Source: Flavobacteriales bacterium
GTDB lineage: Bacteria; Bacteroidota; Bacteroidia; Flavobacteriales_D; Crocinitomicaceae
Assembly (NCBI GenBank): GCA_015665275.1
Contig: JADFAL010000030.1
Span: forward strand, 19,501-83,500
Length of the DNA stretch: 64,000 bases
Reading direction: 5' to 3'
How positions within the stretch are numbered: the stretch's first letter is position 1; every line of letters begins with the position of its first letter. The notes beneath the pieces were generated by a model, which saw nothing but the letters and a program-made list of their open reading frames with translations, was not told the origin of the DNA and ran no database searches. A program made the translations under genes and the position numbers. This document shows positions 1 through 10,556 of this stretch, one piece after another.

Positions 1-1
1 T

Positions 2-76
2 ACAGGGTCAGAATTTGGTCTGCGTCAATATGCCACTGGCTGGGGAGGAGGAACCACACTTCGGGTTTATAATTAA
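2..76 (+). CDS. 3' end of an upstream CDS, C-terminus ...TGSEFGLRQYATGWGGGTTLRVYN*
   Basis: Open frame from the window edge to TAA at 74-76; product unknown. Confidence 0.4.
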   Translation, partial: TGSEFGLRQYATGWGGGTTLRVYN

Positions 77-107
77 TCGACTGCATCCAACATTTTAAAT
101 CATTCCG

Positions 108-115
108 TACTTTTG
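108..115 (+). promoter_or_regulatory. Bacteroidota -7 element TACTTTTG upstream of the ferredoxin gene
   Basis: Matches TAnnTTTG, 19 nt before ATG at 135. Confidence 0.45.
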
Positions 116-134
116 TGCTGGATAACACATTATT

Positions 135-455
135 ATGGACGAAATAACCGTAACAATAATTGATAGAGAAGGAAAATCTCACGAATTGATAGCTCCAACG
201 GACATGAACATGAATATCATGGAAGTGTGTCGGTCGTATGAACTACCGGTTAAAGGAGAGTGCGGAGGAATGGCAATGTGCGCAACATGCCAGTGTTATT
301 TGGAATCGGAAACAGATCTTCCAGAACAGAGCGACGACGAATTGGATATGCTGGATCAAGCCTTCCATGTGGAAGATAACAGCCGATTGGGATGTCAGAT
401 TCAAATTTCCGATGAAATCGACGGGATTGTCCTTCGTTTGGCTCCTGAAGAATAA
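135..455 (+). CDS. 2Fe-2S ferredoxin (adrenodoxin type)
   Basis: C-x5-C-x2-C cluster motif (GECGGMAMCATCQCY) plus a distal Cys (LGCQI). Confidence 0.9.
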   Translation: MDEITVTIIDREGKSHELIAPTDMNMNIMEVCRSYELPVKGECGGMAMCATCQCYLESETDLPEQSDDELDMLDQAFHVEDNSRLGCQIQISDEIDGIVLRLAPEE

Positions 456-1232
456 CTAAAAAGCAAATGCCGCTCCTACGTGTAATTGAAAAAACGTTTC
501 ATTGCGTTTTTCTTTCACAAGAAGATCCATATCTAACTGACCCGGCTGGTTAGGCTGGATTGGAAACCTTCTAACGAAATTGGCATTATATCTCAATCCG
601 TATGAGATTACAATCATTTCGGTAATTGGAGTACGCATGTTAATCTGGTACATCACGGTCACACCAGACCATCGATCCGTGTAATCAAGTATGGTATTTA
701 ATGGAGTTATCAATGAGTCAGAAGGCAAAATAGGATTGACTATATAATCCTTCTCAATCATTCGCGTTGATGTGTATCCCACACCTAGTTGATGACTAAG
801 ACCGATTGGAAGAAGGTTCGAACGACTTGAAAATTCGAATTTTGGCATAATCGTAAAGGTGTTCAAATTGATCGCTTCGTGGCGCATTTCCACAAATTCC
901 GTGTATTCGAACGATCCCGTACTAAAACTCAAATCAATAAAATCTTCCGCAGCCATGTTTTGGTATTCCAATCCGTACTCAATGCCTAGACCAATCTGAT
1001 TCGAGAATGCGTGCATCACTCCGATACGAACACCTGAATCAAATATGTTTCTTCCTTCAGCCAAGCCGGAACCTTGTTTCTTATAAAAGGTATTGCTGTT
1101 GAACCAACCACTAACTATTGGCCAAGATCCATGACCTTGAACCTCTAAAATGGTTTTCTTTCCATATAGTCCAGTGTTTTGGCTAAAACACAAGGACGGA
1201 ATAAATATGAGTAGCGCTAATAAATATCTCAT
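456..1232 (-). CDS. Outer-membrane beta-barrel-like hypothetical protein
   Basis: Signal peptide, alternating beta strands, C-terminal Phe; 1-nt TAATG overlap with the upstream M48 gene. Confidence 0.6.
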   Translation of the reverse strand: MRYLLALLIFIPSLCFSQNTGLYGKKTILEVQGHGSWPIVSGWFNSNTFYKKQGSGLAEGRNIFDSGVRIGVMHAFSNQIGLGIEYGLEYQNMAAEDFIDLSFSTGSFEYTEFVEMRHEAINLNTFTIMPKFEFSSRSNLLPIGLSHQLGVGYTSTRMIEKDYIVNPILPSDSLITPLNTILDYTDRWSGVTVMYQINMRTPITEMIVISYGLRYNANFVRRFPIQPNQPGQLDMDLLVKEKRNETFFQLHVGAAFAF

Positions 1233-3442
1233 TAGTTGGTTTTTAAGGAGTCAAACAAACTGTAAATATGCGCTCCGAAAACATGTTTTCTCAAAGTGCT
1301 TCTGAATTCATGGCTGAGAACACCGACGATTTTACCCGTCTCAAGACTCAAAACGATCATGTTGATTTCTGCTTGATTTCCCATGAAAAACTTAATTGGA
1401 AAATATACGGGAATGGAAGGGAAAAACATGATTGAATATAAGGTTCCCATGGTAGCGAAATCTGGTACATAGCCATGTGTGGCAACAGAGTACATGACAT
1501 ATGGCGTTCCAAATTTTGTCCTAACATCGTTCACCAATTGATAATCGACAGGGAAGGTCGTAACGTCAGAATTGTTCGCCGACTGCTCCAGATAATTCAT
1601 CAGAATGCAACGGTCGTTGTATGATTGCGTGCCTTCTTTTTCAATCGTTGATCTATCCAGATGAGATACTTGCATTTCGGATTTTCGCGCCGCAATATCG
1701 ATGCTCTCTCGAACAGACTCCTGCGTTTTTTCAGATTTTACGAATTTGATACCTGTGGCGCCATATTTAAGAACGATGGGTTCCATGGAGATTAGATAGT
1801 CAACATCTTCATTTGTATTCACGTTCCCTTTTCGTTCTTTCTCTTGATCGTAGTAATAACGCTCTTTTGCAGTCATACGACTGTAGGCTTCATCCTCTTC
1901 TTCTTGCTTTTTGAATTCTTCGTTGTACTCATTGTACTTATCTAAGAATGCCTCATCGTTCATGAGGTCAGGAATAAGGTAGATATGAAAGTCTGAAGAA
2001 TCAGGAGTGGCTGCATCATCCACAGATTTTTTGCCTTTGATTCGATCATACTTGCTCAATTCCTCTTTCTTTTCCTTGGTGCTAGTTGTGTCTGATTCTT
2101 CAACCGGCGGAAGGCTATTCACATAAGCAGTTCGCAAGCAAACATTTGCGTAGTCTTCCAATTCGAATCGCTCGGTATTGGCAACGGTCCAAATCATTTT
2201 GTCGTAAATCGCACCAATTTCCTTATCCTCTGGATGCTTCTGGTGCGAAGTTGCTACTTGACGCACACACATAGTAATCAGTTGGGACTTCGACATCTCT
2301 TTGATGAAGTGGTGCACATTTGCAGAGGCACCTTCCAGTTCTGATTTCCGATTCACTACGCTGAAAATGGAATTGTCTAGTCGGTATTGTAAAATTCCTT
2401 GCCACGCTTGTGCTTTCATTCGTTGCAAGAACATACTTTCCGGATAATCTCGTTCCAATAAGAAAATGGTATACAGGGCATCGGCATACTCGGCTTCGTG
2501 CACGTTGATTCTCACAACTTCAAATCGGGCGATTTCTCGAACTTCCTTAAACCGCTCTTCCCCTAGTTTATAGACATCTGTTTTCCAGCTTTTGATTTTA
2601 GCAATCTCCTTTTCAATGCGATCTTTTCTCGTTTTAATGTTGGGGTGTGAGCTTCGGGAATCGTCTTCGTCTTCCACAGCCTCAATTTCATATGGCTCCG
2701 TTGGGAAAAGGTATTCTGGAACGAAAAGTGTATCAAAAGCTTGGAAGTACTCATTAGGCACTTGTACTTCGTCGAAGGGCAGGTATGAGTACAACAGTAC
2801 ATTGAAAGTAGGAACGATTTCATCTTTGGAGTATCCTGCACCAGCGTACATTGCCAGTCCAATTTCGTCTGCTTCTAATTCATTGTCCTTAGAATGTACG
2901 CTCATTTGTTCAATGCTCGCCGATCTGTTTTCTCGCTGATAACTATACGACCCCAGTACGTGCTCCTTTTGATAATGGGCAATTTCGTGAGCCAATACAT
3001 ATGCAAGTTGCGCTTCGCTGGTAATTTGTGAAAGTAATCCTGTTGTTACAAAAACGACGCCTTGTTCCGTTGAAAATGCATTTGTTGCGTTGGACTTAAT
3101 TGTGTAAAAACGCAATTCACGGAAGAGTTTCTTGTCTTTTACCATTAATTTTTTGGCAACATCCTGAACGTATTCGGTAATCGGATCTCCGTAAATAACC
3201 GACCCAGAATGCATCAACGCGTCCACCATGTAGTTGGTTTTGGTATAGAATGCTTTCTTTTCACTCTGTGACATGTCGGTGAAATTCTCTTCCAGATCTT
3301 CCTCTAACTTTTCATACGTACGGAGCGTAAAGTCTTCAGGAGTTGGTCCAGAAGAAAGCAATGTCGTATAGTTATTGAAATCGACTTGTGCGGATAAGTT
3401 CCATGCAAGCAATGCTATAAGAACAGACAATAAATGTCTCAT
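1232..3442 (-). CDS. M48-family metallopeptidase
   Basis: HEIAH (HExxH) motif after AYVLA, signal peptide. Confidence 0.85.
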   Translation of the reverse strand: MRHLLSVLIALLAWNLSAQVDFNNYTTLLSSGPTPEDFTLRTYEKLEEDLEENFTDMSQSEKKAFYTKTNYMVDALMHSGSVIYGDPITEYVQDVAKKLMVKDKKLFRELRFYTIKSNATNAFSTEQGVVFVTTGLLSQITSEAQLAYVLAHEIAHYQKEHVLGSYSYQRENRSASIEQMSVHSKDNELEADEIGLAMYAGAGYSKDEIVPTFNVLLYSYLPFDEVQVPNEYFQAFDTLFVPEYLFPTEPYEIEAVEDEDDSRSSHPNIKTRKDRIEKEIAKIKSWKTDVYKLGEERFKEVREIARFEVVRINVHEAEYADALYTIFLLERDYPESMFLQRMKAQAWQGILQYRLDNSIFSVVNRKSELEGASANVHHFIKEMSKSQLITMCVRQVATSHQKHPEDKEIGAIYDKMIWTVANTERFELEDYANVCLRTAYVNSLPPVEESDTTSTKEKKEELSKYDRIKGKKSVDDAATPDSSDFHIYLIPDLMNDEAFLDKYNEYNEEFKKQEEEDEAYSRMTAKERYYYDQEKERKGNVNTNEDVDYLISMEPIVLKYGATGIKFVKSEKTQESVRESIDIAARKSEMQVSHLDRSTIEKEGTQSYNDRCILMNYLEQSANNSDVTTFPVDYQLVNDVRTKFGTPYVMYSVATHGYVPDFATMGTLYSIMFFPSIPVYFPIKFFMGNQAEINMIVLSLETGKIVGVLSHEFRSTLRKHVFGAHIYSLFDSLKTN

Positions 3443-3458
3443 ATTTAGCGTTTTGTAG

Positions 3459-4232
3459 TTATTTCAATGTTACCGGAATCTTGCAAACGGGAATCGGTAT
3501 CATTTTATGCTTGTTGGCATTGTGGAACTTCTGGTATATTTCCAAAACTTCTTTTTGCCGTTTGTTTAAGTCTTTGGGATCGCCACTGAATTCCATAGCC
3601 CATTCCAATTCAGGATAGCTAGCACCAATTTGGTCCTCATCGTTTCGATCGTCATCCCATAGGCCATCAGTCGGTTTGGCCACAATAATTTCTTGAATAA
3701 CACCAATCTCGCGGGCCAAATCCCAGACATCAGACTTTGTCAGATCAGCGATAGGGTTCATATCTACACCTCCATCACCGTATTTGGTATAGAAACCAAC
3801 GCCGAAGTCTTCCACTTTGTTTCCGGTTCCTGCTACCAAACAGAACTCCGATTGACCAATACCGTACAAAGTACTCATCCTTAGCCGCGATCGTGAATTT
3901 GCCATAGCCAAACGATCCTGCCTTGCTTTTTCCGGCATAGTTGATTCAAATGCTTCGAATACAGAGGTAAGATCAATGTCCATCCCAATTACATTCGGAA
4001 AGCGTCGTTCCAAATCTGCAATGTGGTTCATGGCACGATTGTACTCTTCACTGGATTGCCGAATCGGCATACTTAGAACGATGGTTTTCTTTCCGGTCTG
4101 TGCGCACAATGTTGATGTCACAGCAGAATCTACACCACCGGAAATTCCGATAATAAAACCAGACAGCCCGGCTTTGTCGCAATAATTGCTAAGCCAGGCT
4201 GAAATATATTTTGCTACTTCTGGAGTATTCAA
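3459..4232 (-). CDS. nadE: NH3-dependent NAD+ synthetase
   Basis: SGGVDSAV P-loop, KVEDFGVGFYTKYGDGGVDMNPIADL motif; next to gldB, as in other Bacteroidota. Confidence 0.93.
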   Translation of the reverse strand: MNTPEVAKYISAWLSNYCDKAGLSGFIIGISGGVDSAVTSTLCAQTGKKTIVLSMPIRQSSEEYNRAMNHIADLERRFPNVIGMDIDLTSVFEAFESTMPEKARQDRLAMANSRSRLRMSTLYGIGQSEFCLVAGTGNKVEDFGVGFYTKYGDGGVDMNPIADLTKSDVWDLAREIGVIQEIIVAKPTDGLWDDDRNDEDQIGASYPELEWAMEFSGDPKDLNKRQKEVLEIYQKFHNANKHKMIPIPVCKIPVTLK

Positions 4233-4235
4233 ATC

Positions 4236-5051
4236 TTAGAAAAGAATAGAAAGTTTCAGCATCAATTGTGATTGACGTGCTTGATTCGAGAAGTTGATAT
4301 CTGCTCCTTCATCGTTATTTACAACAGAAGTGAACAAAGTTGTTTTGTTTGCATCACGATCTAAAAATAAGGGTGTAAATCCGTAGTAGAAACCGATTTC
4401 AGCAACCAAAGAAGTAGAACCAACAAAGTTCCATTCAGCACCACCAGCTGCACCAACTGCCGACTTGAAAATCAACATCTCTCCGCTTGCTTCCATGTTC
4501 TCTTGAACCACAGCAGTTGGAGTTCCAATTGGAATTTCAGGATCTAAATCCACGCCAGTATCGTTGTATTTATTAGAAAGTAGGATGCTGTTTCGCAATC
4601 CGAACTTTCCAAAATAACGGAAGTAACCAATGAAGTTCGTTCGGAACATTAACATGGTTGGAATGGTTAAGTAGGTTACACGTTGACGACGCTCGATCAA
4701 TTGAAACAATTGTGGGTTCGTTGCGTTCGCAACATCACCTTGTTGCAAAATTTGCTTGTCACTATACCAGTAATATACGGGCTTAGTACCGTTGCTAAAG
4801 CGAAGACGCTCGAAATCAAATTCAGCACCTGTTGTGAATGCAATAGTTTCGGTAAGTCCAATGTTTACGTTTGCACCAAGTGTCATGTCTGATCCAACAC
4901 CAAGGCTAGCCATTCGAGTTGTTCCCATTGCCTGGAAATTCATTCCTGGTCCAAATACGAGCCCTGCTTGGTATTTTTTACCAGCCGCATCCTGCGCCAT
5001 AGCAGAAGTTGACAAGGCAACCATCGCCAAACCAAATAAAAGTCTTTTCAT
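4236..5051 (-). CDS. Outer-membrane beta-barrel protein (PorT-like fold)
   Basis: Signal peptide, beta-barrel composition, terminal LSILF. Confidence 0.6.
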   Translation of the reverse strand: MKRLLFGLAMVALSTSAMAQDAAGKKYQAGLVFGPGMNFQAMGTTRMASLGVGSDMTLGANVNIGLTETIAFTTGAEFDFERLRFSNGTKPVYYWYSDKQILQQGDVANATNPQLFQLIERRQRVTYLTIPTMLMFRTNFIGYFRYFGKFGLRNSILLSNKYNDTGVDLDPEIPIGTPTAVVQENMEASGEMLIFKSAVGAAGGAEWNFVGSTSLVAEIGFYYGFTPLFLDRDANKTTLFTSVVNNDEGADINFSNQARQSQLMLKLSILF

Positions 5052-5078
5052 AACAGAGAGATTAATGTGTTGAATTAC

Positions 5079-5107
5079 CCAAAATTACTACGTTTTCTTA
5101 ATTTTGG
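5079..5107. promoter_or_regulatory. Divergent promoter region with mirror-image -7 elements
   Basis: CCAAAATTA-11 nt-TAATTTTGG; TAATTTTG occurs on both strands between two divergent genes. Confidence 0.5.
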
Positions 5108-5126
5108 TATACGAAATTAGTGATTA

Positions 5127-6146
5127 ATGTTGACTAGAAAAAACCTTTTTTTACTTCCAATTCTGAGCCTTTTATTGCTGGCATGTGACAGCAATCCCCT
5201 TGATGTGGATGTTTCTGATGTAAAGTTGGAAATCGACTATGTAGATATGCGCACCGCCATGCACGATTATAAAGGAGCTAAATTGATGAAAACACACGCT
5301 CGATTCAAGAAAGAAATCCCAGACATTTACAATTATTTCCTAGGAGCATGCATGGGATTTAAGGAAGGCTATTCGGATTCTACGTTTGAAGCTTCGATGC
5401 TTAATTTCCGCAAGGATGAAGGTGTTAAGCTGTTCGAAGGTGAAATTGATGTAAAATTCAAGAAGTTAAAACCGATTGAAGAGAAGCTTACCGATGGATT
5501 CAAACATCTTAAATACCACTTGCCGAGAGACAAAATGCCGACGCATATCGTTTTTATGAATTCCTTGTTTCGATCAAGCGTTTGGGTAACCGAGAACGAA
5601 ATTGGTATTGGATTGGGGAATTATCTTGGAGCGAGTTCCAAAACGGTCAAAAAAACTGACCCAACGGTTATGTATCAATGGATGCGCAAGGCAATGAGAA
5701 GAGAATATCTCGAACGCGATGTGGTTGAAAATTGGGTGAGAACGCACTTAATTGAGGAAAAAGATTTGAATTTGGCCAGTGATCTCATCTATCACGGTAA
5801 AGTAATGTACTTGATTAAAGCGGCGTATCCTGAAATGCACGATCGTCTTGTGCTGCGATATACAATGGCACAATGGAAGTGGGCAGAGAAAAATGAAAAA
5901 GGTTTCTGGGACTACCTGATGCAGAATCAGATGTTCTACAAGAATGAGGAAATCACCAAAATGAATTTATTCAATCAGGGGCCAAAAACGCCCGGACTTC
6001 CAATTGAAGGTTCTCCTGATCGAATGGGTAAATTCCTCGGATACAAAATTATTTGTGACTATATGGAAGAAACAGAAGCTACTGTATCACAAATGATTAA
6101 AGCAGATTACAAGAAAATTTTACAGAAATACAAACCAGAGGAATAA
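5127..6146 (+). CDS. gldB: Gliding motility lipoprotein GldB
   Basis: Lipobox LLLLAC, GldB-like sequence, directly followed by gldC. Confidence 0.88.
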   Translation: MLTRKNLFLLPILSLLLLACDSNPLDVDVSDVKLEIDYVDMRTAMHDYKGAKLMKTHARFKKEIPDIYNYFLGACMGFKEGYSDSTFEASMLNFRKDEGVKLFEGEIDVKFKKLKPIEEKLTDGFKHLKYHLPRDKMPTHIVFMNSLFRSSVWVTENEIGIGLGNYLGASSKTVKKTDPTVMYQWMRKAMRREYLERDVVENWVRTHLIEEKDLNLASDLIYHGKVMYLIKAAYPEMHDRLVLRYTMAQWKWAEKNEKGFWDYLMQNQMFYKNEEITKMNLFNQGPKTPGLPIEGSPDRMGKFLGYKIICDYMEETEATVSQMIKADYKKILQKYKPEE

Positions 6147-6147
6147 G

Positions 6148-6498
6148 ATGGAGGATGATAAAATAGTGAAGACATCAAAGGTGTCAGTGGAAGTTGGATT
6201 GAATGCGAACAACCTTCCAGTTAAAATGCGTTGGACGGCACCGGACGGTTCCATTGAGAATGCTCCGACGAAAGCGATGTTGCTTTCATTGTGGGATCCC
6301 AAAGACAACAATACGATGAAAATCGATTTGTGGACCAAGGACATGTCGGTTGAGGAGATGAAACAATTTTTTCATCAAACGCTTTTAACGCTTTCGGACA
6401 CGTTTGAAAAAGCCACGGGAGAACATAATATCAGTGAAGATTTGCGTGACTATTGTTTTCACTTTGCTGAGAAAATGAACATTTTACCCGAGGAATAA
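6148..6498 (+). CDS. gldC: Gliding motility protein GldC
   Basis: Short GldC-like protein immediately after gldB. Confidence 0.88.
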   Translation: MEDDKIVKTSKVSVEVGLNANNLPVKMRWTAPDGSIENAPTKAMLLSLWDPKDNNTMKIDLWTKDMSVEEMKQFFHQTLLTLSDTFEKATGEHNISEDLRDYCFHFAEKMNILPEE

Positions 6499-7286
6499 TG
6501 GTTCAAGGGAATTTGACAAAAATGAAAAGCTCGTTGGAAGATGAGGTTGAATACCGTTTGATGCTTTCGGAAGAGGTTCGCATGAACGATTTCATTGGGA
6601 AAGCTTTGAAAATCGAGTTCACAGGGACCATTAACTGCCAGAACTGTGGGAAGGTTACCAAGAAAACATTTAGCGATGGATTCTGTTATTCGTGTTTTAC
6701 AACTGCTGCTCAAGCTGCGGAATGTATTATTCGCCCAGAGTTATGTCGGGCACATTTGGGTGAAGGACGCGACCCAGAGTGGGAAGAAAAGCATCACAAT
6801 CAACCACATATTGTGTATTTGGCCGCTTCCAGCGCTATCAAAGTAGGGATTACGCGAGCGACACAAGTGCCAACCCGATGGATAGATCAAGGTGCTTCGT
6901 CTGCGGTAATACTGGCTGAAACGCCCAATAGATATGAAGCGGGAAGAATAGAAGTGGCGATGAAATCCCTCTATACCGATAAAACATCTTGGCAGAAAAT
7001 GTTGAAGAATGAAATCGATGAGGAGATTGACTTGTTAGATGAAAAATGGTCGCTTGAAGATCAATTGCCAGGTGACATTCTCGAATACTTCTCTGAAGAC
7101 GAAACCCTGTGGGAAATGAATTTTCCTGTTTTAGAGTACCCCGAAAAGATAAAAAGTAACTCGCTCGACAAAACCCCGATTGTGGAAGGTGTTTTAAAAG
7201 GAATCAAAGGACAGTATTTATTGTTCGAAGGTGGACAGGTTTTTAATGTCCGAAAGCACACAGGATATCATGTACAAATCTCTTAG
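6498..7286 (+). CDS. DUF2797-family protein
   Basis: Cysteine-rich N-terminus (NCQNCGK...CYSCF) followed by HIVYLAASSAIKVGITR. Confidence 0.75.
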   Translation: MVQGNLTKMKSSLEDEVEYRLMLSEEVRMNDFIGKALKIEFTGTINCQNCGKVTKKTFSDGFCYSCFTTAAQAAECIIRPELCRAHLGEGRDPEWEEKHHNQPHIVYLAASSAIKVGITRATQVPTRWIDQGASSAVILAETPNRYEAGRIEVAMKSLYTDKTSWQKMLKNEIDEEIDLLDEKWSLEDQLPGDILEYFSEDETLWEMNFPVLEYPEKIKSNSLDKTPIVEGVLKGIKGQYLLFEGGQVFNVRKHTGYHVQIS

Positions 7287-8544
7287 CATACTTGCATTTC
7301 TTGCGTCATTCCAAGTTGGGGCGCAGAATTGGAATTGGACCGAATTGAGTCCGATGCCTTTCAGATCAGCAAATAATGCCGTTTGTGAGGCGGTGGTCAA
7401 TGGAAATGAATACGTGTATTCGTTTGCCGGAATTGACACCTCTAAAGTTTATACAGGGATTCACAATCGCAGTTTCCGGTATGATGCAGCCGCAGACAGT
7501 TGGACTGAGATTGCACCCTTGCCAGATTCTATGACAAAGATTGCAGCCGCGGCTTCCTATGTTGATGGGAAGATTTATATCATTGGTGGGTATACTGTAT
7601 TTGCGAATAGCAACGAAGTCTCTTCGGAGCGCGTGCATATTTATGATCCGGCAACAGATACATACGAAACAGACGGCGCGCCCATTCCAGTAGCTATTGA
7701 CGATCAGGTACAATGTGTTTATAAAGACAGTTTAATTTTCGTTGTGACCGGATGGAGCAACACTGCAAACTTCCCAACGGTTCAGATTTACGATCCTTCA
7801 TTGGATCAATGGCAAAACGGCACTTTCGTACCAACGACATTTCAATACACAGCATTTGGCGCATCAGGATACATAATTGGAGATACTTTGTATTACCATG
7901 GTGGCGCTGCCGGAGGCTCGTTTGCGGCAAGAAAATTTATTCGTAAAGGCTATATCAATCCAGCCGACCCTACAGATATTACATGGGAACTCATGGGAGA
8001 GGCACCGGGTGACGCTGGATATCGTGCGGCTTGCAGTGGGACAGATGATCGCGTTTTTTGGGTAGGTGGCTCGCCGACATCGTATAATTATGACGGTATA
8101 GCTTACAATGGTTCTGGAGGAGTAGATCCTTCAGCCAGAATTCTACATTTCAACCCATCAGATTCAACATATTTAGATGAAACTACACAACCATACGGTG
8201 TCATGGATTTACGCGGAATCGCTAAGTTGAGCAATAATCGATGGATTATTTGTGGCGGTATGGACACGAATCAAGTAGTTTCTAATAGAACGTTTTTATT
8301 GGAAAGCAACAGTCTTGATCTTTCTGAACAAGCCATTAATTTGTTGAGCGTAGCCCATGGAAATAATGGAGTAACGATTGTCGCACCCGAACCAACTGCC
8401 TTTGAAGTACTAGATCTTTCGGGGAAAGTGGTGAAGAACTATAATGCCTCCTTGGAAATTCAGTTGTATTATGATGACTTCATGGCCGGGATGTACCTCA
8501 TTCGTTGGAAAGGCGGAGTCCAGTCTATTCAGATTCACTATTGA
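7270..8544 (+). CDS. Kelch-repeat secreted protein with T9SS-like C-terminal sorting tail
   Basis: Kelch motifs (DGKIYIIGGY..., YDPATDTYE); start placed at ATG 7270 (MYKSLSILAF signal peptide) rather than 7231. Confidence 0.75.
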   Translation: MYKSLSILAFLASFQVGAQNWNWTELSPMPFRSANNAVCEAVVNGNEYVYSFAGIDTSKVYTGIHNRSFRYDAAADSWTEIAPLPDSMTKIAAAASYVDGKIYIIGGYTVFANSNEVSSERVHIYDPATDTYETDGAPIPVAIDDQVQCVYKDSLIFVVTGWSNTANFPTVQIYDPSLDQWQNGTFVPTTFQYTAFGASGYIIGDTLYYHGGAAGGSFAARKFIRKGYINPADPTDITWELMGEAPGDAGYRAACSGTDDRVFWVGGSPTSYNYDGIAYNGSGGVDPSARILHFNPSDSTYLDETTQPYGVMDLRGIAKLSNNRWIICGGMDTNQVVSNRTFLLESNSLDLSEQAINLLSVAHGNNGVTIVAPEPTAFEVLDLSGKVVKNYNASLEIQLYYDDFMAGMYLIRWKGGVQSIQIHY

Positions 8545-9764
8545 TCTTCCATAATACCTGCACGATCAAATTGGAAGTTGAAATGGGTTCCATTTTTCTT
8601 CTCGATTTCGAAGGTTCCGTTTAGTTGCTCTGTCAATGATTCAATCAGTTCCATCCCGAAGGATTTTTTGCTTCGTTTTTTCCACATACCATTATCGCGA
8701 TAGTTGATACTAACCGTTTCGTCTCCTTGAAATTTAATTTGAATGTTGATGGCAGGAACGTCGATTTGAGGAAATGCGTGTTTCAGTGAGTTCGATATAA
8801 GCTCGTTGAAAATTAAAGCGATGGAAACCAATGATTTTGGATGCACATGATTTAACTCGCAATCTACTTCTAGGGTAATTGATTTCTTCACTTGATACGA
8901 GTGAATCAAGTCCTCGGCCAATGAATCAATATATCCTTCGAGGTCAATTTTAGAGAGGTTTTCCGAGAGATACATGCGCTCGTGGATATGGGCAATGGAT
9001 CGAACCCGATCAATGGTTTCGTTGAACTTAGTTTTAGATTCGTCGTCTTCTATTTCGTCAGATTGCAATCGAAGTAAACTTGTAATTACTTGAAGGTTAT
9101 TCTTAACGCGATGATGAATTTCACGAAGCATTACTGTTTTCTCCTGATTCTGGACTGCAACCATGGCATTTTGACTTTTTAACTCATCGTTTAGTGTTCT
9201 TAGATCATTTTCTGCCTTTCGGATCACTTTCAAAAACTGAAGAATCAAAAATCCTATCAGGGTAGAGCAAACTAGAAAATTGATCGCTAAACCAACGATA
9301 TGTCCGAATTCCAGTGTTCCAATCGATGAAAGATTGAGATTAAGACAAGCGAAAACATAATAGAATATCCCTAATGTATTAAGAGTTAATACCAAAACGC
9401 CCCAGCTTCTACCCAACATAAAAAATGTGTAGAGCGTAATGATTAAAATCCACATAACATCCACCATGTGAAATTCTTCAGTAAAGTAAATGAGGGTGAA
9501 TTGACAGAGCACTGTGCCTAACAGACAAAAAATAATTGCTACAAATCCATACTTTCTTGTTCGATAAAGAACGAGAAGAAATCCAATGACCGCGGCAACT
9601 CCAACTAGGGTCGGGTAGAACACATCCTGATTCAGTGACATGAGCATTACTGCGAGAATGGACAAAACAATGGACATGAACATGCTTACGCGCCAAGCAA
9701 GACTATAGCGTGCAAGATCATAGTGATCCGTATATTCGGTTACCGGTACTTTAAAAGGGTTCAT
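8538..9764 (-). CDS. Membrane sensor histidine kinase (HisKA_2/HWE type)
   Basis: REIHHRVKNNLQVITSLLRLQS; N-terminal TM helices. Confidence 0.88.
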   Translation of the reverse strand: MNPFKVPVTEYTDHYDLARYSLAWRVSMFMSIVLSILAVMLMSLNQDVFYPTLVGVAAVIGFLLVLYRTRKYGFVAIIFCLLGTVLCQFTLIYFTEEFHMVDVMWILIITLYTFFMLGRSWGVLVLTLNTLGIFYYVFACLNLNLSSIGTLEFGHIVGLAINFLVCSTLIGFLILQFLKVIRKAENDLRTLNDELKSQNAMVAVQNQEKTVMLREIHHRVKNNLQVITSLLRLQSDEIEDDESKTKFNETIDRVRSIAHIHERMYLSENLSKIDLEGYIDSLAEDLIHSYQVKKSITLEVDCELNHVHPKSLVSIALIFNELISNSLKHAFPQIDVPAINIQIKFQGDETVSINYRDNGMWKKRSKKSFGMELIESLTEQLNGTFEIEKKNGTHFNFQFDRAGIMEDQ

Positions 9765-9845
9765 ATAATTAATAGCGCGTAGTCACGAATCTAGCAATTT
9801 AATCTACAAGTCCTATACTTTTAAAACACCTGTTATCTTTGCACT

Positions 9846-10514
9846 ATGGGAAAGGACAAACTGCGTCGATTTGCGGCTGTAAAGTCGTTTGATAATTTTT
9901 TTGAACCCGTGATTAAGGAGCCGTTTCCAATGAAGGGGAAATGGCGATCTACCTATTTCAAGAACAATAACCCGATTGTTTTGGAACTAGGCTGCGGAAA
10001 AGGGGAGTACAGTGTAGGCTTGGCAAAACACTACTCCGACCGGAATTTTATCGGTGTCGATATCAAAGGAGCCCGAATGTTCATTGGAGCAGAGGAAGCG
10101 CTGAATAATAACATGCAGAACGTTGCTTTTCTCCGTACACGAATTGATTTCATTACAGACTATTTTGAGGAAGGAGAAATTGATGAAATCTGGTTGACTT
10201 TTTCAGACCCACAACCCAAAAAGCCGCGCAAGCGTTTAAGTTCTCCATTATTTATCGATCGGTATCGTAAAATTCTAAAATCAGGAGGCATCGTTCACAT
10301 GAAAACGGATAGCGACCTGCTTTTCGAGTATACGGAAGAGCAAATCCAATCGGAGAAGTATGAGTGTTTGGAGTTAACTTGGGATTTGTACGGCGAACTC
10401 CCTGAGAATATTGATCCTACAACTCGGGAGATTTTTCACATCAAAACACACTACGAGAAGTTGTTCACTGCAAAAGGTGCAACGATAAAGTACTGTAAGT
10501 TTAAGATTCATTAA
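9846..10514 (+). CDS. trmB: tRNA (guanine-N7-)-methyltransferase
   Basis: VLELGCGKGEYSVGLA, IGVDIKGARM, FSDPQPKKPRKRL. Confidence 0.95.
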   Translation: MGKDKLRRFAAVKSFDNFFEPVIKEPFPMKGKWRSTYFKNNNPIVLELGCGKGEYSVGLAKHYSDRNFIGVDIKGARMFIGAEEALNNNMQNVAFLRTRIDFITDYFEEGEIDEIWLTFSDPQPKKPRKRLSSPLFIDRYRKILKSGGIVHMKTDSDLLFEYTEEQIQSEKYECLELTWDLYGELPENIDPTTREIFHIKTHYEKLFTAKGATIKYCKFKIH

Positions 10515-10556
10515 CCCTCCTGATAGGCAGGGAAGAATCGATTTGAAACAAAACTT

